64,000 nt of DNA from Cognaticolwellia sediminilitoris (GCA_002104535.1 NBOG01000002.1:1-64000); one strand, 5' to 3'. Positions 9,291 through 19,240 are shown, counted from the first letter of the stretch. Notes: a model not told the origin generated them from the letters alone. Numbers and translations are program-made.

Positions 9291-10604
9291 ATGAATCAAC
9301 AAGAACTTCGTACAAAAATTAGTGAATTAGTCGCTCAATATTCTGAATTAGCTGATGCTCCAAAATTATTTCTAGCAGGTGAGTCAGTAGTGCCTCCTTC
9401 TGGCAAAGTGGTTGGTGCCAAAGAACGCCAATTAATGGTTGAAGCATCACTTGATGCTTGGTTAACTACAGGTCGCTTTAATGATGCTTTTCAAAAACGT
9501 TTAGGGGAATACTTAGGTGTTGAACATGTATTAACAACGGTATCAGGTTCTGCAGCTAATTTATTAGCACTTACTGCGTTAACATCACCTACATTAGGTG
9601 ACCGTCAATTAAAACCAGGTGATGAAGTTATTACTGTTGCGGCTGGTTTTCCAACGACTGTAAACCCAACAATTCAAAAGGGTTTAATTCCTGTTTTCGT
9701 CGACGTAGATATCCCAACTTACAATATCAACCCTGAGTTAATCGAAGCCGCAGTTAGTGATAAAACACGCGCGATTATGATAGCTCACACCTTAGGTAAT
9801 GCATTTGATTTAAAAGAAGTGCGTCGGATTGCTGACAAATACAACCTTTGGTTAATCGAAGATTGTTGTGATGCTTTAGGTACAACCTATGACGGAAATA
9901 TGGTGGGTACCTATGGCGATATAGGTACGGTTAGTTTCTACCCTGCCCATCATATAACTATGGGTGAAGGTGGAGCGGTATTTACTAAATCGAAACAACT
10001 TAAAAAAGTAATTGAATCATTCCGCGACTGGGGACGTGATTGTTATTGCGAACCAGGTTGTGATGACACTTGTGGTAAACGTTTTGATCAACAATTAGGC
10101 TCGTTACCGCATGGTTATGATCACAAGTATACTTATTCAGAGTTAGGTTATAACTTAAAAATTACCGATATGCAGGCCGCGTGTGGTTTAGCGCAAATGG
10201 ATCGCCTTGAAGGATTAGTTGAAGCTCGTAAAGAGAATTTCGCTTATTTAAAAAACGGTTTACAGTCTTGTATTGATTTCATGGAGTTACCTGAAGCAAC
10301 TCCTAACTCAGTGCCATCATGGTTTGGTTTTCCAATAACACTAAAAGAAGATAGTGGCGTTACTCGTAACGAATTAATTAAATTCTTAGATGAAGCTAAA
10401 ATTGGTACACGTTTACTTTTCGCAGGTAACTTAACGCGTCAACCTTATTTTGAACATGTTAATTACCGTGTTGTTGGTGAACTGACAAATACAGACAGAA
10501 TTATGAACCAAACATTTTGGATCGGTATATATCCAGGGCTTACTAAGCAGCATTTAGATTATGTTATTAGTAAATTTGAGGAAATTTTTGGCCTTAACTT
10601 CTAA
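9291..10604 (+). CDS. CDP-4-keto-6-deoxyglucose 3-dehydratase (RfbH/E1)
   Basis: This PMP- and [2Fe-2S]-dependent enzyme removes the C3 hydroxyl with help from the E3 reductase. The aminotransferase fold is intact, but the PLP lysine is replaced by histidine: H220 in [14 protein letters not shown], exactly the E1 hallmark. The iron-sulfur cysteines cluster at 251, 253, 257 and 261 ([11 protein letters not shown]). The length of 437 aa is standard. The gene follows rfbG by 17 bp, and its redox partner E3 is encoded 2 kb upstream, so the C3-deoxygenation pair is complete. Confidence 0.96.
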   Translation: MNQQELRTKISELVAQYSELADAPKLFLAGESVVPPSGKVVGAKERQLMVEASLDAWLTTGRFNDAFQKRLGEYLGVEHVLTTVSGSAANLLALTALTSPTLGDRQLKPGDEVITVAAGFPTTVNPTIQKGLIPVFVDVDIPTYNINPELIEAAVSDKTRAIMIAHTLGNAFDLKEVRRIADKYNLWLIEDCCDALGTTYDGNMVGTYGDIGTVSFYPAHHITMGEGGAVFTKSKQLKKVIESFRDWGRDCYCEPGCDDTCGKRFDQQLGSLPHGYDHKYTYSELGYNLKITDMQAACGLAQMDRLEGLVEARKENFAYLKNGLQSCIDFMELPEATPNSVPSWFGFPITLKEDSGVTRNELIKFLDEAKIGTRLLFAGNLTRQPYFEHVNYRVVGELTNTDRIMNQTFWIGIYPGLTKQHLDYVISKFEEIFGLNF

Positions 10605-10613
10605 CTATTAATT

Positions 10614-11480
10614 ATGAAAATATTCATTTTTGGCGCTTCGGGCTACCTTGGAAGTAATCTTGTTAATTATCTTAAAAATAATCATGAAGTCTTTGCGTGT
10701 GTCCGAACGAAATCATCACTAAAACGATTGACTTGTGACAATAGTAAGATTATTACAGGTATTGATAACGCAGAGGTTTTAGATGATGCATTTATGACAA
10801 TAAAGCCGGATCTGATAATAAATGCAGCAGCGTTGTATGGTCGAAATGGTGAAGGTATTGATAAATTGGTTGATGCGAATATTTCATTTCCTTCTCAATT
10901 ATATGAACTTTGTAAAAAGTATGGAGTAGGGGGATTTTTAAATACAGGAACATCTTTACCTGATAATGTTTCACAATATGCATTAACCAAAAATACATTC
11001 GTTAGATTGGCGTGTAGCAAGAATGAAAGAAAGTTAAAATTTATTAATATTGCCCTTGAACACTTTTATGGCCCAAATGACGATGATAACAAATTCATAA
11101 GTTATGTCATTAAATCCTGTCTCGAAGGCAAGACACTCGAGCTAACAAATGGGAAGCAAAAACGAGACTTTATACACATTAAAGATGTTATTAGTGCTTT
11201 TGATGTGATTATTTCTCAATTGGATAATATTGAACACGGTGAAACTATTGCTTTAGGTTCTGGAGTTGCACTTTCAGTCAGGGAAATTGTTGAAATTATC
11301 GCTGTAGCGTCTAGAACAGAATCAATACTTAATTTTGGGACTGTAGCGGACAGAAAAAATGAACTTATGTACAGCTGTGCTGATGTATTTAGGTTGGCTT
11401 CATTGGGTTGGACTAGCAGTTTGAGCATTGAAGAAGGACTTTTAGATACAATTACAATAGAAAAGTCTACTCAGAAATAG
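10614..11480 (+). CDS. SDR reductase, probable CDP-abequose/paratose synthase
   Basis: This short-chain dehydrogenase has GASGYLG at residues 7-13 and the catalytic pair YALTK (Y122, K126). Its position directly after rfbH is where Salmonella-type loci place the C4-ketoreductase (RfbJ/RfbS) that finishes CDP-abequose or CDP-paratose. No RfbE-type CDP-paratose 2-epimerase is found, so tyvelose is not expected. Which C4 epimer forms cannot be read from the sequence. The gene ends 2 bases before the wzy start, and AT content rises here as the serotype-specific core begins. Confidence 0.8.
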   Translation: MKIFIFGASGYLGSNLVNYLKNNHEVFACVRTKSSLKRLTCDNSKIITGIDNAEVLDDAFMTIKPDLIINAAALYGRNGEGIDKLVDANISFPSQLYELCKKYGVGGFLNTGTSLPDNVSQYALTKNTFVRLACSKNERKLKFINIALEHFYGPNDDDNKFISYVIKSCLEGKTLELTNGKQKRDFIHIKDVISAFDVIISQLDNIEHGETIALGSGVALSVREIVEIIAVASRTESILNFGTVADRKNELMYSCADVFRLASLGWTSSLSIEEGLLDTITIEKSTQK

Positions 11481-11482
11481 CC

Positions 11483-12514
11483 ATGAATAAAAACTATATA
11501 TCTATCGTATCCACGTTCAATGCATTTTTTATTTGTACTTTAGCGTCACTTGTTATTTATAATCTTGAATTTATACATTTTGATGATTTTAGTAACTATA
11601 AGAATATCTATGATAGCATTTCAGACTTGCCTTTATATAAACTACATACCGTTTATAGAGAGCAAGGACTAGTATATATTTTTGCTCCTTTGGCCTACTT
11701 AGGCCTGGATTTTAAACTTGCACTAAAGATTAATTTTGTTTTTTTTTCAATTGGAACATTAATCATAATGTTGTTCTTCTCTGAGAGGAGATTGAAAATA
11801 GTTATGCTTTTAACTTTGTTTGCGTTTTTTATAACAAATCGACAATATATTGAAGGTGCATTTAATTATACCCGTTCTTGGATTGCTATTCACTGGTTTG
11901 CTTGGTCATTGTTTGTCTTTCATGGGAAGCAGTTAAGAAATATCAGATTGTTACTTTCCGTATTGTTTCTTTTTATCTCGTTTATTACCCATGCACAGTC
12001 TACTATTTTGATGCTTGCGATGATATTTCTACCACTGACAATAAATAAAGTTATATCGAATAGAATATTAAAGTATTTAATCTTAATTGTTGTATATAGC
12101 GTTGTTTTTCTGGTGATAAAAAATAGTGCTTTAGTTGAGATTATTGAGCAGTTCAGCACAAATACACAAGTGTTAGAAAACAATTCGCTTTCATTAAGTC
12201 TATTTTACCAAACAGTATTTCCATTTTTAGTGATAGTCTTAATGGCTAGTGTTAGCTCGGTGAAATCTAGGGGGTTAAGTAGTAAACGACATGATTTAAT
12301 TCAATTGTATTTAATTAGTATCGGTTTGTTTTTTATATTATTTTTATTTGTAATACCTTTAGCTATAAGATTTTCATGTTTGTTTTTATTAGTTGTTACT
12401 TTATTTCAATGTAGGTTATTATCTCCCTCATCCATAGTATTAATAACGATAAACTGTATTACATTATTAAACGTAATACAGCTTTTTAATTCTTCTCTTT
12501 GGACCGTATTGTAA
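11483..12514 (+). CDS. Wzy-like (EpsG-type) O-polysaccharide polymerase
   Basis: This 343-residue integral membrane protein has about nine to ten hydrophobic segments and few charged residues. It has the EpsG/Wzy-like pattern of an early periplasmic loop (HFDDFSNYKNIYDSI, about residues 35-49) and a REQG motif near residue 62. It would join lipid-linked repeat units in the periplasm. Wzy proteins have little sequence conservation, so the call rests on topology and on neighbours: Wzx, Wzz and WecA are all present and no other polymerase candidate exists in the window. The DNA is notably T-rich. Confidence 0.75.
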   Translation: MNKNYISIVSTFNAFFICTLASLVIYNLEFIHFDDFSNYKNIYDSISDLPLYKLHTVYREQGLVYIFAPLAYLGLDFKLALKINFVFFSIGTLIIMLFFSERRLKIVMLLTLFAFFITNRQYIEGAFNYTRSWIAIHWFAWSLFVFHGKQLRNIRLLLSVLFLFISFITHAQSTILMLAMIFLPLTINKVISNRILKYLILIVVYSVVFLVIKNSALVEIIEQFSTNTQVLENNSLSLSLFYQTVFPFLVIVLMASVSSVKSRGLSSKRHDLIQLYLISIGLFFILFLFVIPLAIRFSCLFLLVVTLFQCRLLSPSSIVLITINCITLLNVIQLFNSSLWTVL

Positions 12515-12528
12515 ATATAGAATGAACC

Positions 12529-13611
12529 ATGATTAATAAATTACGTAAAGTTAAATGTTCTCTAATGAGGAGTGGCAAGTTTAAAGCATCACTTACGCCA
12601 TTAGATCCTAAAACAGTTCATCCTGTATATTCAGCCCATGCAAGGGTACTTCAACCATTAACTCGCCCGATTGGTTTTAGTAAATTGGTACACGTAATAG
12701 GCCGGCCTAATCAGTATTTTTTAAATAATGATTATAGTTTTATTTCTGAAGTAGAGGGTGGTGCAGGTGTGGCACCTAAGAAGTTTTCTAAGAATTATTA
12801 TGATATAGAAGCCGCATCCCATTATACAAATAATCTAATTGAACAAGGCCGTTTAAAGTCAATAATTTACCAAAGTAAGCCAGCTTTGGAGTTACATAGT
12901 AAGCAAGCATCACCATTGATGAACTCAATATCGAAAGTCATAACACAAGTCCCCTATGAATACAGTTTTACTGAAAGCATTACAGTTAGAAAGAAGTTCA
13001 ATCTATTGGTTATAGCTTCAAACCCTAAAGCAAAGGGGGTTTTTCTTTATAAAAAACTATTGGATTATTTAAGTTTGCATAAATTTTATGTGAATCTAAA
13101 AATAGTGACTTCAAAACCATGTTCTTTTGAAGTCGATGAATTGCACTGTGTTGAATTTATGGTAATCCCTAGGTTGGGAGAAATAGATAAGTACCAATTG
13201 TTTGACTGGTGCGATTTTTTAATTAACCTTTCTCCAATGGATACGTTAGGTACATTTCTTGATTCATTAATGTACGGCAAGCCACTAATTACAGTTGAAG
13301 GTCAGCATGCAAGTTCTTATTTAAATAATAATATTACAGGTTTTTCTTTTCAATCACCCCTATTTTATTATGGCGATAAGCTTGGAATAAAATATCATGA
13401 TGTAAAAAAATCATTTGTGGATTATGTTTATAGTTTAGATGATGGCTTTTGGGATGATTTGATTATATCGGTTGGGAAGCAATTGCTTAATTTAGATGAT
13501 AGTGATGTAAGAACTATGACCAATAATCATAGAGAGTATATTACCGAGTGCCATAAAATTGAAAATTGGGTGTTGAAAAATCAAGAACTATACGAAGAGT
13601 GCAGTGTGTAA
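12529..13611 (+). CDS. Putative glycosyltransferase (GT-B-like), accessory locus gene
   Basis: This 360-residue protein has no N-terminal signal. Its C-terminal half resembles a GT-B nucleotide-sugar domain: a Rossmann-like KKFNLLVIASNPKAKGVFLYKKL near 163-185 and SPMDTLGTFLDSLMYGKPLITVEG near 237-260, the latter like the E-x7-E region of GT4 enzymes. The N-terminal half is not familiar. It is probably a glycosyltransferase building the repeat unit; its donor and acceptor are unknown. It lies between wzy and an O-acetyltransferase, with tight spacing. Confidence 0.55.
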   Translation: MINKLRKVKCSLMRSGKFKASLTPLDPKTVHPVYSAHARVLQPLTRPIGFSKLVHVIGRPNQYFLNNDYSFISEVEGGAGVAPKKFSKNYYDIEAASHYTNNLIEQGRLKSIIYQSKPALELHSKQASPLMNSISKVITQVPYEYSFTESITVRKKFNLLVIASNPKAKGVFLYKKLLDYLSLHKFYVNLKIVTSKPCSFEVDELHCVEFMVIPRLGEIDKYQLFDWCDFLINLSPMDTLGTFLDSLMYGKPLITVEGQHASSYLNNNITGFSFQSPLFYYGDKLGIKYHDVKKSFVDYVYSLDDGFWDDLIISVGKQLLNLDDSDVRTMTNNHREYITECHKIENWVLKNQELYEECSV

Positions 13612-13613
13612 TT

Positions 13614-14111
13614 ATGTTGTTAAATGAAAAATACAGAGCAATTGGAATTGGAACTTTATTTGTTAATTTTTTGGTGCAAAGAGTTTTTTGTGTCAATCGA
13701 AATTTTAAATATATGCTCCACTATACAAGTAGGGTTAACTGCCCCACTAAAATTAACATCGTTGGGGATAAAAAAAAATCAAGTTGTCTTATTAGTTTTG
13801 CGACGTCTCTAGGGTGTTATTTTCAAGCTAAAAATGGAATTATTATACATGAAGGAGTGATTTTTGCCCCTGGTGTTAAAGTTATTTCAGCTAATCATGA
13901 TATGGATAACTATAACCATCATGTTAAAGAGTTACCTGTCATTTTAAATAAAAATGTTTGGATAGGTGCTAATGTCGTTATACTTCCAGGTGTTGAGATA
14001 GGAGAGTCTTCGATAATAGGTGCGGGAAGTGTAGTAACCAAAAGTATGCCAGCAAATTCGGTATGTGCGGGTGTTCCTTGTAAGAAAATCCGAAGTTTGC
14101 ATGAATCTTAA
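13614..14111 (+). CDS. Hexapeptide-repeat (LbH) O-acetyltransferase, copy 1
   Basis: This cytoplasmic left-handed beta-helix acyltransferase of the NodL/WbbJ type would add an acetyl group to a sugar of the repeat unit. The hexapeptide turns are visible from about residue 75 on (IIIHEGVIFAPGVKVIS), with the catalytic-type histidine in SANHDMDN and the closing NVWIGANVVILPGVEIG / SIIGAGSVVTKSMPANSVCAGVP. ATG 13614 is 3 bases after the previous stop and is preferred over an in-frame earlier start inside that gene. It is clearly paralogous to the gene at 15512. Confidence 0.85.
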   Translation: MLLNEKYRAIGIGTLFVNFLVQRVFCVNRNFKYMLHYTSRVNCPTKINIVGDKKKSSCLISFATSLGCYFQAKNGIIIHEGVIFAPGVKVISANHDMDNYNHHVKELPVILNKNVWIGANVVILPGVEIGESSIIGAGSVVTKSMPANSVCAGVPCKKIRSLHES

Positions 14112-15402
14112 TAACATTAAAAGTTTGTTTAGATTAAAAGTCTTAACATCCTACGGCAATATAGCTAGTAATATCGCATTAGGTTTTGCTTGCTTATATT
14201 TCTTGAATAAATATGCGTCAGTTAGTGTTTATGGGCAGTTTATTTTATTTAAATCAACAGCTGGTTTGATGGCTGGTGTGCTATCAGTTAGAAGTAGTGA
14301 TGTAGTAATTAAGTTTTTTAAAGAGTTTGAGGCTTTAAATCAGTTTAGCTATTCTTTAGGTATTATTAGGTTAGGGCTTTTACTAGATGTAGTTACTTCT
14401 ATTCTTATTTACACATTTATATATTTTTCAGCAACTTTAGGAGCTAAGTTTTTAGAGCTTGATGCAACTACTCTTGATATATTTATTGTGTTTGGTTTAA
14501 CTTCTTTTTTTGCGTATTTAAGAGGTACGCCAATAGGGTACTTGCAATCAATAGGGAAGTTCACTACCGTAAATATCATAACAATGCTTGAGTCTGTTTC
14601 GATCTTGATAGTTATGGCGTATATAAGTATCATTCATAAAAAAATCACGCTAGAATTTATTGTATATCTACATGTAACGGCCTATTTTTGTACGTCAATT
14701 TTATTATATTACTTTTTTTATTGGTACCATAAGTCTAATGTTAATTTTAAAGGTCTTTCTTCCTCTTTACCCATAGGGTTTATGAAAAAGTTTATTAAAT
14801 ATACATCTGCCTTTTTTCTCTCTAGCATCTTTAAAGCCGTAAATCAAAATGGCGATAATTTGCTCATTGGTTATTTTCTATCTTCATTGGAAGTAGGGAT
14901 TTACCAAACGGTTAAAAAACTATATTCGTTAATAGAGATTGTCGTTCAGCCTTTAGCTATACTTATGTATCCTAAATTAGTTAGTATCTACTCGCGAGGT
15001 AAATACAAAGATTTTGTTAAGTGTATATTGTATCCTCAACGCTATATTCTTGTGATTTCATTAGGGTATATGTTTTTAATTTCTTTTTTCCTTAATGAAT
15101 TATTTGATTATTTTCAAATATCCTTTAGAGAAGAGTACTATTATATAAGTATTTTTGTTGGGCTAGGGTATGTGATTTCTTCATTGATTTGGTGGGCGAG
15201 AATCTTTTCAAATATCATAGACCCAATGATTTCTGTTAAAGCCAATGTTTTTACTTCAATCTACCTCATTTGTATATCAAGTGTGTTTCTTTTTTCGCTA
15301 AAATTGACAGGTCTCTCTATATCTTTTTTTATATTGAATCTACTTTTAGCTATTTATATTTTCTATCTTTTTAATGATCTAAGAGGGGAACAAAACGAAT
15401 AA
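14101..15402 (+). CDS. Wzx-like oligosaccharide flippase
   Basis: This 433-residue membrane protein has about twelve hydrophobic segments and belongs to the polysaccharide-transport (MOP/RfbX) superfamily; it would flip undecaprenyl-linked repeat units to the periplasm. Typical features are a basic start (NNIKSLFRLKVLTSYGNI), paired helices separated by short loops, and NGDNLLIGYFLSSLEVGIYQ near residue 256, which matches the conserved D-xx-xIG-xF segment of Wzx proteins. ATG 14101 overlaps the preceding acetyltransferase by 11 bases and starts the sequence MNLNNIKSLF. The T-rich codon use resembles that of wzy. Confidence 0.87.
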   Translation: MNLNNIKSLFRLKVLTSYGNIASNIALGFACLYFLNKYASVSVYGQFILFKSTAGLMAGVLSVRSSDVVIKFFKEFEALNQFSYSLGIIRLGLLLDVVTSILIYTFIYFSATLGAKFLELDATTLDIFIVFGLTSFFAYLRGTPIGYLQSIGKFTTVNIITMLESVSILIVMAYISIIHKKITLEFIVYLHVTAYFCTSILLYYFFYWYHKSNVNFKGLSSSLPIGFMKKFIKYTSAFFLSSIFKAVNQNGDNLLIGYFLSSLEVGIYQTVKKLYSLIEIVVQPLAILMYPKLVSIYSRGKYKDFVKCILYPQRYILVISLGYMFLISFFLNELFDYFQISFREEYYYISIFVGLGYVISSLIWWARIFSNIIDPMISVKANVFTSIYLICISSVFLFSLKLTGLSISFFILNLLLAIYIFYLFNDLRGEQNE

Positions 15403-15511
15403 AATGTATTTAAAATTTGTATTTTAAATAGAGCGTTTGTACAAAGCATATATTTATGTTTTGGTTTAAATTCGAATTCAAGTTATTCACCTCATTTATA
15501 GGAAGCAGTAT

Positions 15512-16009
15512 ATGGTCGAGCTTATGTATAGATTGATAAAAAAAGTAGGCGTTTCATGTTTTTTTATTAGTTTTATATTTCAAAAAATATTAAGGTATAA
15601 TGGAAAGTTTAGGTATTTCTATCACTTTACTTCTAGAATCAGGTGCCCTGCCGGGTTCTCTATTACTAATGAACCTGAGTCTATTATTTTAAAGTCGTGT
15701 CTATTATCTTCTGGCGGCTTATACCTTCAAGCTAAAAATGGAATTATAATAGATAGTACTGTCTTTATTGCTCCAGGTGTAAAGATAATTTCATCTAATC
15801 ACGACATAAATAATTTGCAACAGCATTCAGAATCAAGTCCAGTTACTATCCATGAAAATGTATGGATAGGGGCTAACTCAATAATATTACCTGGTGTTGT
15901 AATTGGACCTAATTCAATTATTGGTGCAGGTAGTGTTGTAACAAAATCAATCCCTCAAAATGTAATAGCTGTTGGTAATCCATGCAAAGTCGTAAAAAGC
16001 AAAAAGTAA
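15512..16009 (+). CDS. Hexapeptide-repeat (LbH) O-acetyltransferase, copy 2
   Basis: This is a second 165-residue beta-helix acetyltransferase with the same layout as the gene at 13614. Shared blocks include FYHFTSRIRCP, LQAKNGIIIDSTVFIAPGVK, SSNHDINN with its probable catalytic histidine, and IIGAGSVVTKSIPQN. AGGAAG 6 bases upstream supports ATG 15512. The two copies bracket wzx. They probably acetylate different positions or residues, but the sequence does not tell which. Confidence 0.85.
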   Translation: MVELMYRLIKKVGVSCFFISFIFQKILRYNGKFRYFYHFTSRIRCPAGFSITNEPESIILKSCLLSSGGLYLQAKNGIIIDSTVFIAPGVKIISSNHDINNLQQHSESSPVTIHENVWIGANSIILPGVVIGPNSIIGAGSVVTKSIPQNVIAVGNPCKVVKSKK

Positions 16010-17145
16010 CCTTAATTGTAATTAACTCTATCATAGGGCGAAAAGGAAATATTGGATTAAGATATAGTTATCTTTTAAGTAGTTTTTTGTCTGAGAATAT
16101 TGAATACTTTTGTATCGCAAGAGGCAATCAGTCGAAGTTACCGCACATATACTATTTTCCTTTTTTATCCTATGTACAAAGAGGAATAATATACTTATCA
16201 AAAAATTATTTTTTAAAATTGAATGGAAGAAAATTCGATTCTTTTTTGTTTAAAATTTATGCTGTCATTTTGTGCTTATTGTTCTTCATAAGGTATAGAA
16301 AACGCTCTGATATTGATGTTTTACTTGTAGAACCTTCAATATTTATGATGAAAATATTTAAAAGACTTAAATGTAACGTAATAGTTGATATTCCAATTGC
16401 TCCAGCAAATTATGTAAAACGATTAAATACTTCTTCTAAAAATAATGTTCTGATATTTAATGAATATATTGATAAAGTAGAAAAGTTTACCCTATTGAAT
16501 GCGGATGAAATTATCGTACCTTCTGCTTTTGTTGAGTCTGAAATCAGAGCTCTATGCCCAAATGCAAATGTACACTTAATACCTTTTGGTGTTGATCTCA
16601 AATTACTTGAAAAAAATAGAAGTATTTCTCGTGAATACAATAATGAAGGACTAAAATTTGTATTTGCAGGCAACTTATCAAAAAGAAAGGGAGTTGATTT
16701 ACTTATTAAAGCATGGGTAAAGGTAGCTTCTCCAAAAGATGAGCTTCATCTTTGTGGTAATGCAACACGTGAAATAGTTGCATTACTGGACGATGTTTCA
16801 AAAAGTAATATTATTACACCAGGGTTTGTTGATACGTTTCAATATTTTCAAAATTGTGATGTATATATTTTTCCTTCTTTATCTGAAGGCTCAAGTAAAT
16901 CCGTATATGAAGCGATGAGTTGTAAGTTACCTTGTATTGTCACTTATGAATCAGGGTCAATTGTTACTGATGGATTAGAAGGTCTAGTAATCGCATCTAA
17001 CTCTATATCAGCAATTGAAAATGCGATTACTAATATCAGAAATTCAAATTTAAGCGCTATGGGAGATAACGCTTTCATCACTGTCTCAAAATACAGTTGG
17101 AAGAAATATTGTCAGCAAGTTAAGGAGCTGATTTATGGAAGATAG
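15982..17145 (+). CDS. GT4-family glycosyltransferase
   Basis: This is a cytoplasmic or membrane-peripheral retaining GT-B enzyme. The C-terminal Glycos_transf_1 domain is clear: KFVFAGNLSKRKGVDLLIKAW near 224-244, then a PSLSEGSSKSVYEAMSCKLP block near 296-315 with the E-x7-E pair. The N-terminal half has a hydrophobic patch (about 90-105, IYAVILCLLFFIRYR). ATG 15982 overlaps the previous gene by 28 bases; no better in-frame ATG is found. It overlaps the next glycosyltransferase by 11 bases. Confidence 0.85.
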   Translation: MQSRKKQKVTLIVINSIIGRKGNIGLRYSYLLSSFLSENIEYFCIARGNQSKLPHIYYFPFLSYVQRGIIYLSKNYFLKLNGRKFDSFLFKIYAVILCLLFFIRYRKRSDIDVLLVEPSIFMMKIFKRLKCNVIVDIPIAPANYVKRLNTSSKNNVLIFNEYIDKVEKFTLLNADEIIVPSAFVESEIRALCPNANVHLIPFGVDLKLLEKNRSISREYNNEGLKFVFAGNLSKRKGVDLLIKAWVKVASPKDELHLCGNATREIVALLDDVSKSNIITPGFVDTFQYFQNCDVYIFPSLSEGSSKSVYEAMSCKLPCIVTYESGSIVTDGLEGLVIASNSISAIENAITNIRNSNLSAMGDNAFITVSKYSWKKYCQQVKELIYGR

Positions 17146-18142
17146 GTATTTACTTTTTTCTAGGAATTATCCTTATGCTATGGGAGGCGCTGAGCAAAGT
17201 CTGTACACTGAGTCCTCCTTAAAATATCGTAATAGCAATGTTATTTACCCTATTCAAAAGACAGCTTTACCTTTTGTGAAAAATCTTAATGATGTTCATG
17301 ATAATGTTACTGGTTTGGATTGCTTTAACTTATATCAACGCTTTTTTTACTACGAGTATTTAGCAAACAAGAAAATAATTTCGACAGTCCTAGAGGAATA
17401 TAAAGATTCATACGATGTTGTAGTAACTCAAAATCGTTGGGCACCAGCAATTATAAATAGTGCGAGTCTTTTACAAAAAGAGTCTGTGTACTACCTCAGA
17501 GACGAAACATCAATTGGAATTATCAATAATTACTATACTGGTTATAAATCACTATTAAAAAAAATTTACTCTAACATAGAGTATCCAGCAATGTTGCAAT
17601 ACTTTAAAGATAATATAATTGCTTTAAATAGCGCATCGGTTATATCAAACTCTAATTATATTGCGAATAGTCTTTATGATAAATACAAAATTGATTCAAC
17701 TGTAGTTTACCCCAAAATATGCCATGAAACTCTGAGGCTATCATATATTAATAACCTAAGTGATAGCATAGTGCAGGGTGTTGTACTAGTAGGCGATACT
17801 TTGATAAAAGGTATTGATATCTTTATTAAATTAGCTACTTTATTCCCTCATGTAGAATTTTATGCTTTTGGGAAAGGACGGTTGCCAAAAGCAGCACCAA
17901 CAAATGTGCATCATATGGGATGGACTAATGATTTGGGTTTACCTTACGCATATGCAAAAGTTGTATTGGTCCCATCTGTCATTGCTGAAGCATACGGAAG
18001 AGTGGCCGCAGAATGCCAATCTTTGGATGTGCCAGTTCTTGTTTCTAATATTGGCGGACTCCCTGAAGCCGTTAATTATGATTCAGATAAAATTGCAAAT
18101 GATTTTTCTGAATTTGTAACTAAATTACGAGTTATCTTATAA
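17135..18142 (+). CDS. Glycosyltransferase (GT4-like)
   Basis: This 335-residue GT-B glycosyltransferase has a donor-side glycine-rich start (SRNYPYAMGGAEQSLY, where GGAEQ is common in GT4 acceptor domains). The C-terminal block is VLVPSVIAEAYGRVAAECQSLDVPVLVSNIGGLPEAV, with the E-x7-E catalytic pair. An AAGGAG box 8 bases before ATG 17135 is the best ribosome binding site in this stretch. The C-terminus stops soon after the nucleotide-binding block, somewhat shorter than typical GT4 enzymes, but no clear frameshift is seen. Confidence 0.82.
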   Translation: MEDRYLLFSRNYPYAMGGAEQSLYTESSLKYRNSNVIYPIQKTALPFVKNLNDVHDNVTGLDCFNLYQRFFYYEYLANKKIISTVLEEYKDSYDVVVTQNRWAPAIINSASLLQKESVYYLRDETSIGIINNYYTGYKSLLKKIYSNIEYPAMLQYFKDNIIALNSASVISNSNYIANSLYDKYKIDSTVVYPKICHETLRLSYINNLSDSIVQGVVLVGDTLIKGIDIFIKLATLFPHVEFYAFGKGRLPKAAPTNVHHMGWTNDLGLPYAYAKVVLVPSVIAEAYGRVAAECQSLDVPVLVSNIGGLPEAVNYDSDKIANDFSEFVTKLRVIL

Positions 18143-18144
18143 CT

Positions 18145-19206
18145 ATGAAATTTTACTATATTTCTTTATATTATCGCACCTCTACAGTTACTGGTGCAAA
18201 CAAACGATTTGATGAGATAGGTAAGCGTCTGCTAAATTATTATGGAGATGACTTTATCTGTATTGTATCTAAAGGGGAACGGCCAAATTGGTGCCCAGAA
18301 AAGAACATTAGGGAGATCTTTAGATTCATAAATAAATTTGGGCGTGTTAGGTCTTGGTATGAATTAACTATTATGTTGAGGATACTACCAAAAGGTATTA
18401 TTTACAGTGACTTTATGCCATTACCATTAACAGCAAAAAAGCATCTGCATATACAGCTTATTCATGACCTACGTAATTTTCACCAATTTAGGCGTGGTGG
18501 TTTAGGCGCTCTTTCAAGTAGTTTTCAGAAGTTTCAGTTGAGGTTAGCTGATAAAATTGTCACAGTAAGTAAATTTACTGCTGAAGAAATTCACAAACTC
18601 TGTCTTATCTCAATGGATGATATAATTGTGTCTTATAATGGTATTGATGCATCAGTCAAAAGTGAAGAAAAAAACCGTAATATAGACATTTTGTACGTAG
18701 CTACATTTGAACCGAGAAAAAATCATGCAAATCTTCTTGAATCGCTTCAACATATAAACCGTCCCCTTACAATACAATTTATTGGTCAAAATCTGGGGTT
18801 GCAAGAAAGTATACAGTCCCAAGCTGAAGACTTACAAAGAACGACAAACCATTCTATTTCTTTTTTACCTTCTGTAACTGAGGACGAACTTCACGACCAT
18901 TATTGCCGTAGTAAAGTTTTTTGCTCTCCTTCTAAATATGAAGGGTTTGGCATGCCTTTAATTGAGGCTTATCAATTCGGGTGTGTTGTGTGTTGTTCAG
19001 ATATTGAAGTTTTTAAAGAAGTTACTCGCGGGAAAGCGCTATATTTTAATCCAAACTCAGTAGAGTCTATAGCTAACTCTTTATCTGTAGCTCTTTCCTC
19101 TTTTGAAGATAAGCTAAATGTGGAAGAGGCAAGACGACTAAGTAACGAAGTGGTTAAATATTATTCTTGGGATAGTATTTCTAGCCGTTTGATTGAGAGT
19201 TTCTAA
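18145..19206 (+). CDS. GT4-family glycosyltransferase
   Basis: This 353-residue glycosyltransferase has the full Glycos_transf_1 pattern: IVTVSKFTAEEIHKL near 138-152, YNGID near 166-170, VATFEPRKNHANLLESL near 184-200, and PSKYEGFGMPLIEAYQFGCVV near 257-277. That last block, EGFG-x4-E, is very like mannosyl/rhamnosyl transferases of the WbaZ/MtfB type, but substrate prediction is not safe. It starts 2 bases after the previous stop, as part of a tightly packed run of transferases. Confidence 0.86.
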   Translation: MKFYYISLYYRTSTVTGANKRFDEIGKRLLNYYGDDFICIVSKGERPNWCPEKNIREIFRFINKFGRVRSWYELTIMLRILPKGIIYSDFMPLPLTAKKHLHIQLIHDLRNFHQFRRGGLGALSSSFQKFQLRLADKIVTVSKFTAEEIHKLCLISMDDIIVSYNGIDASVKSEEKNRNIDILYVATFEPRKNHANLLESLQHINRPLTIQFIGQNLGLQESIQSQAEDLQRTTNHSISFLPSVTEDELHDHYCRSKVFCSPSKYEGFGMPLIEAYQFGCVVCCSDIEVFKEVTRGKALYFNPNSVESIANSLSVALSSFEDKLNVEEARRLSNEVVKYYSWDSISSRLIESF

Positions 19207-19240
19207 TTGTCGTATTTTAATGAATTGAGATGTAATTAAT

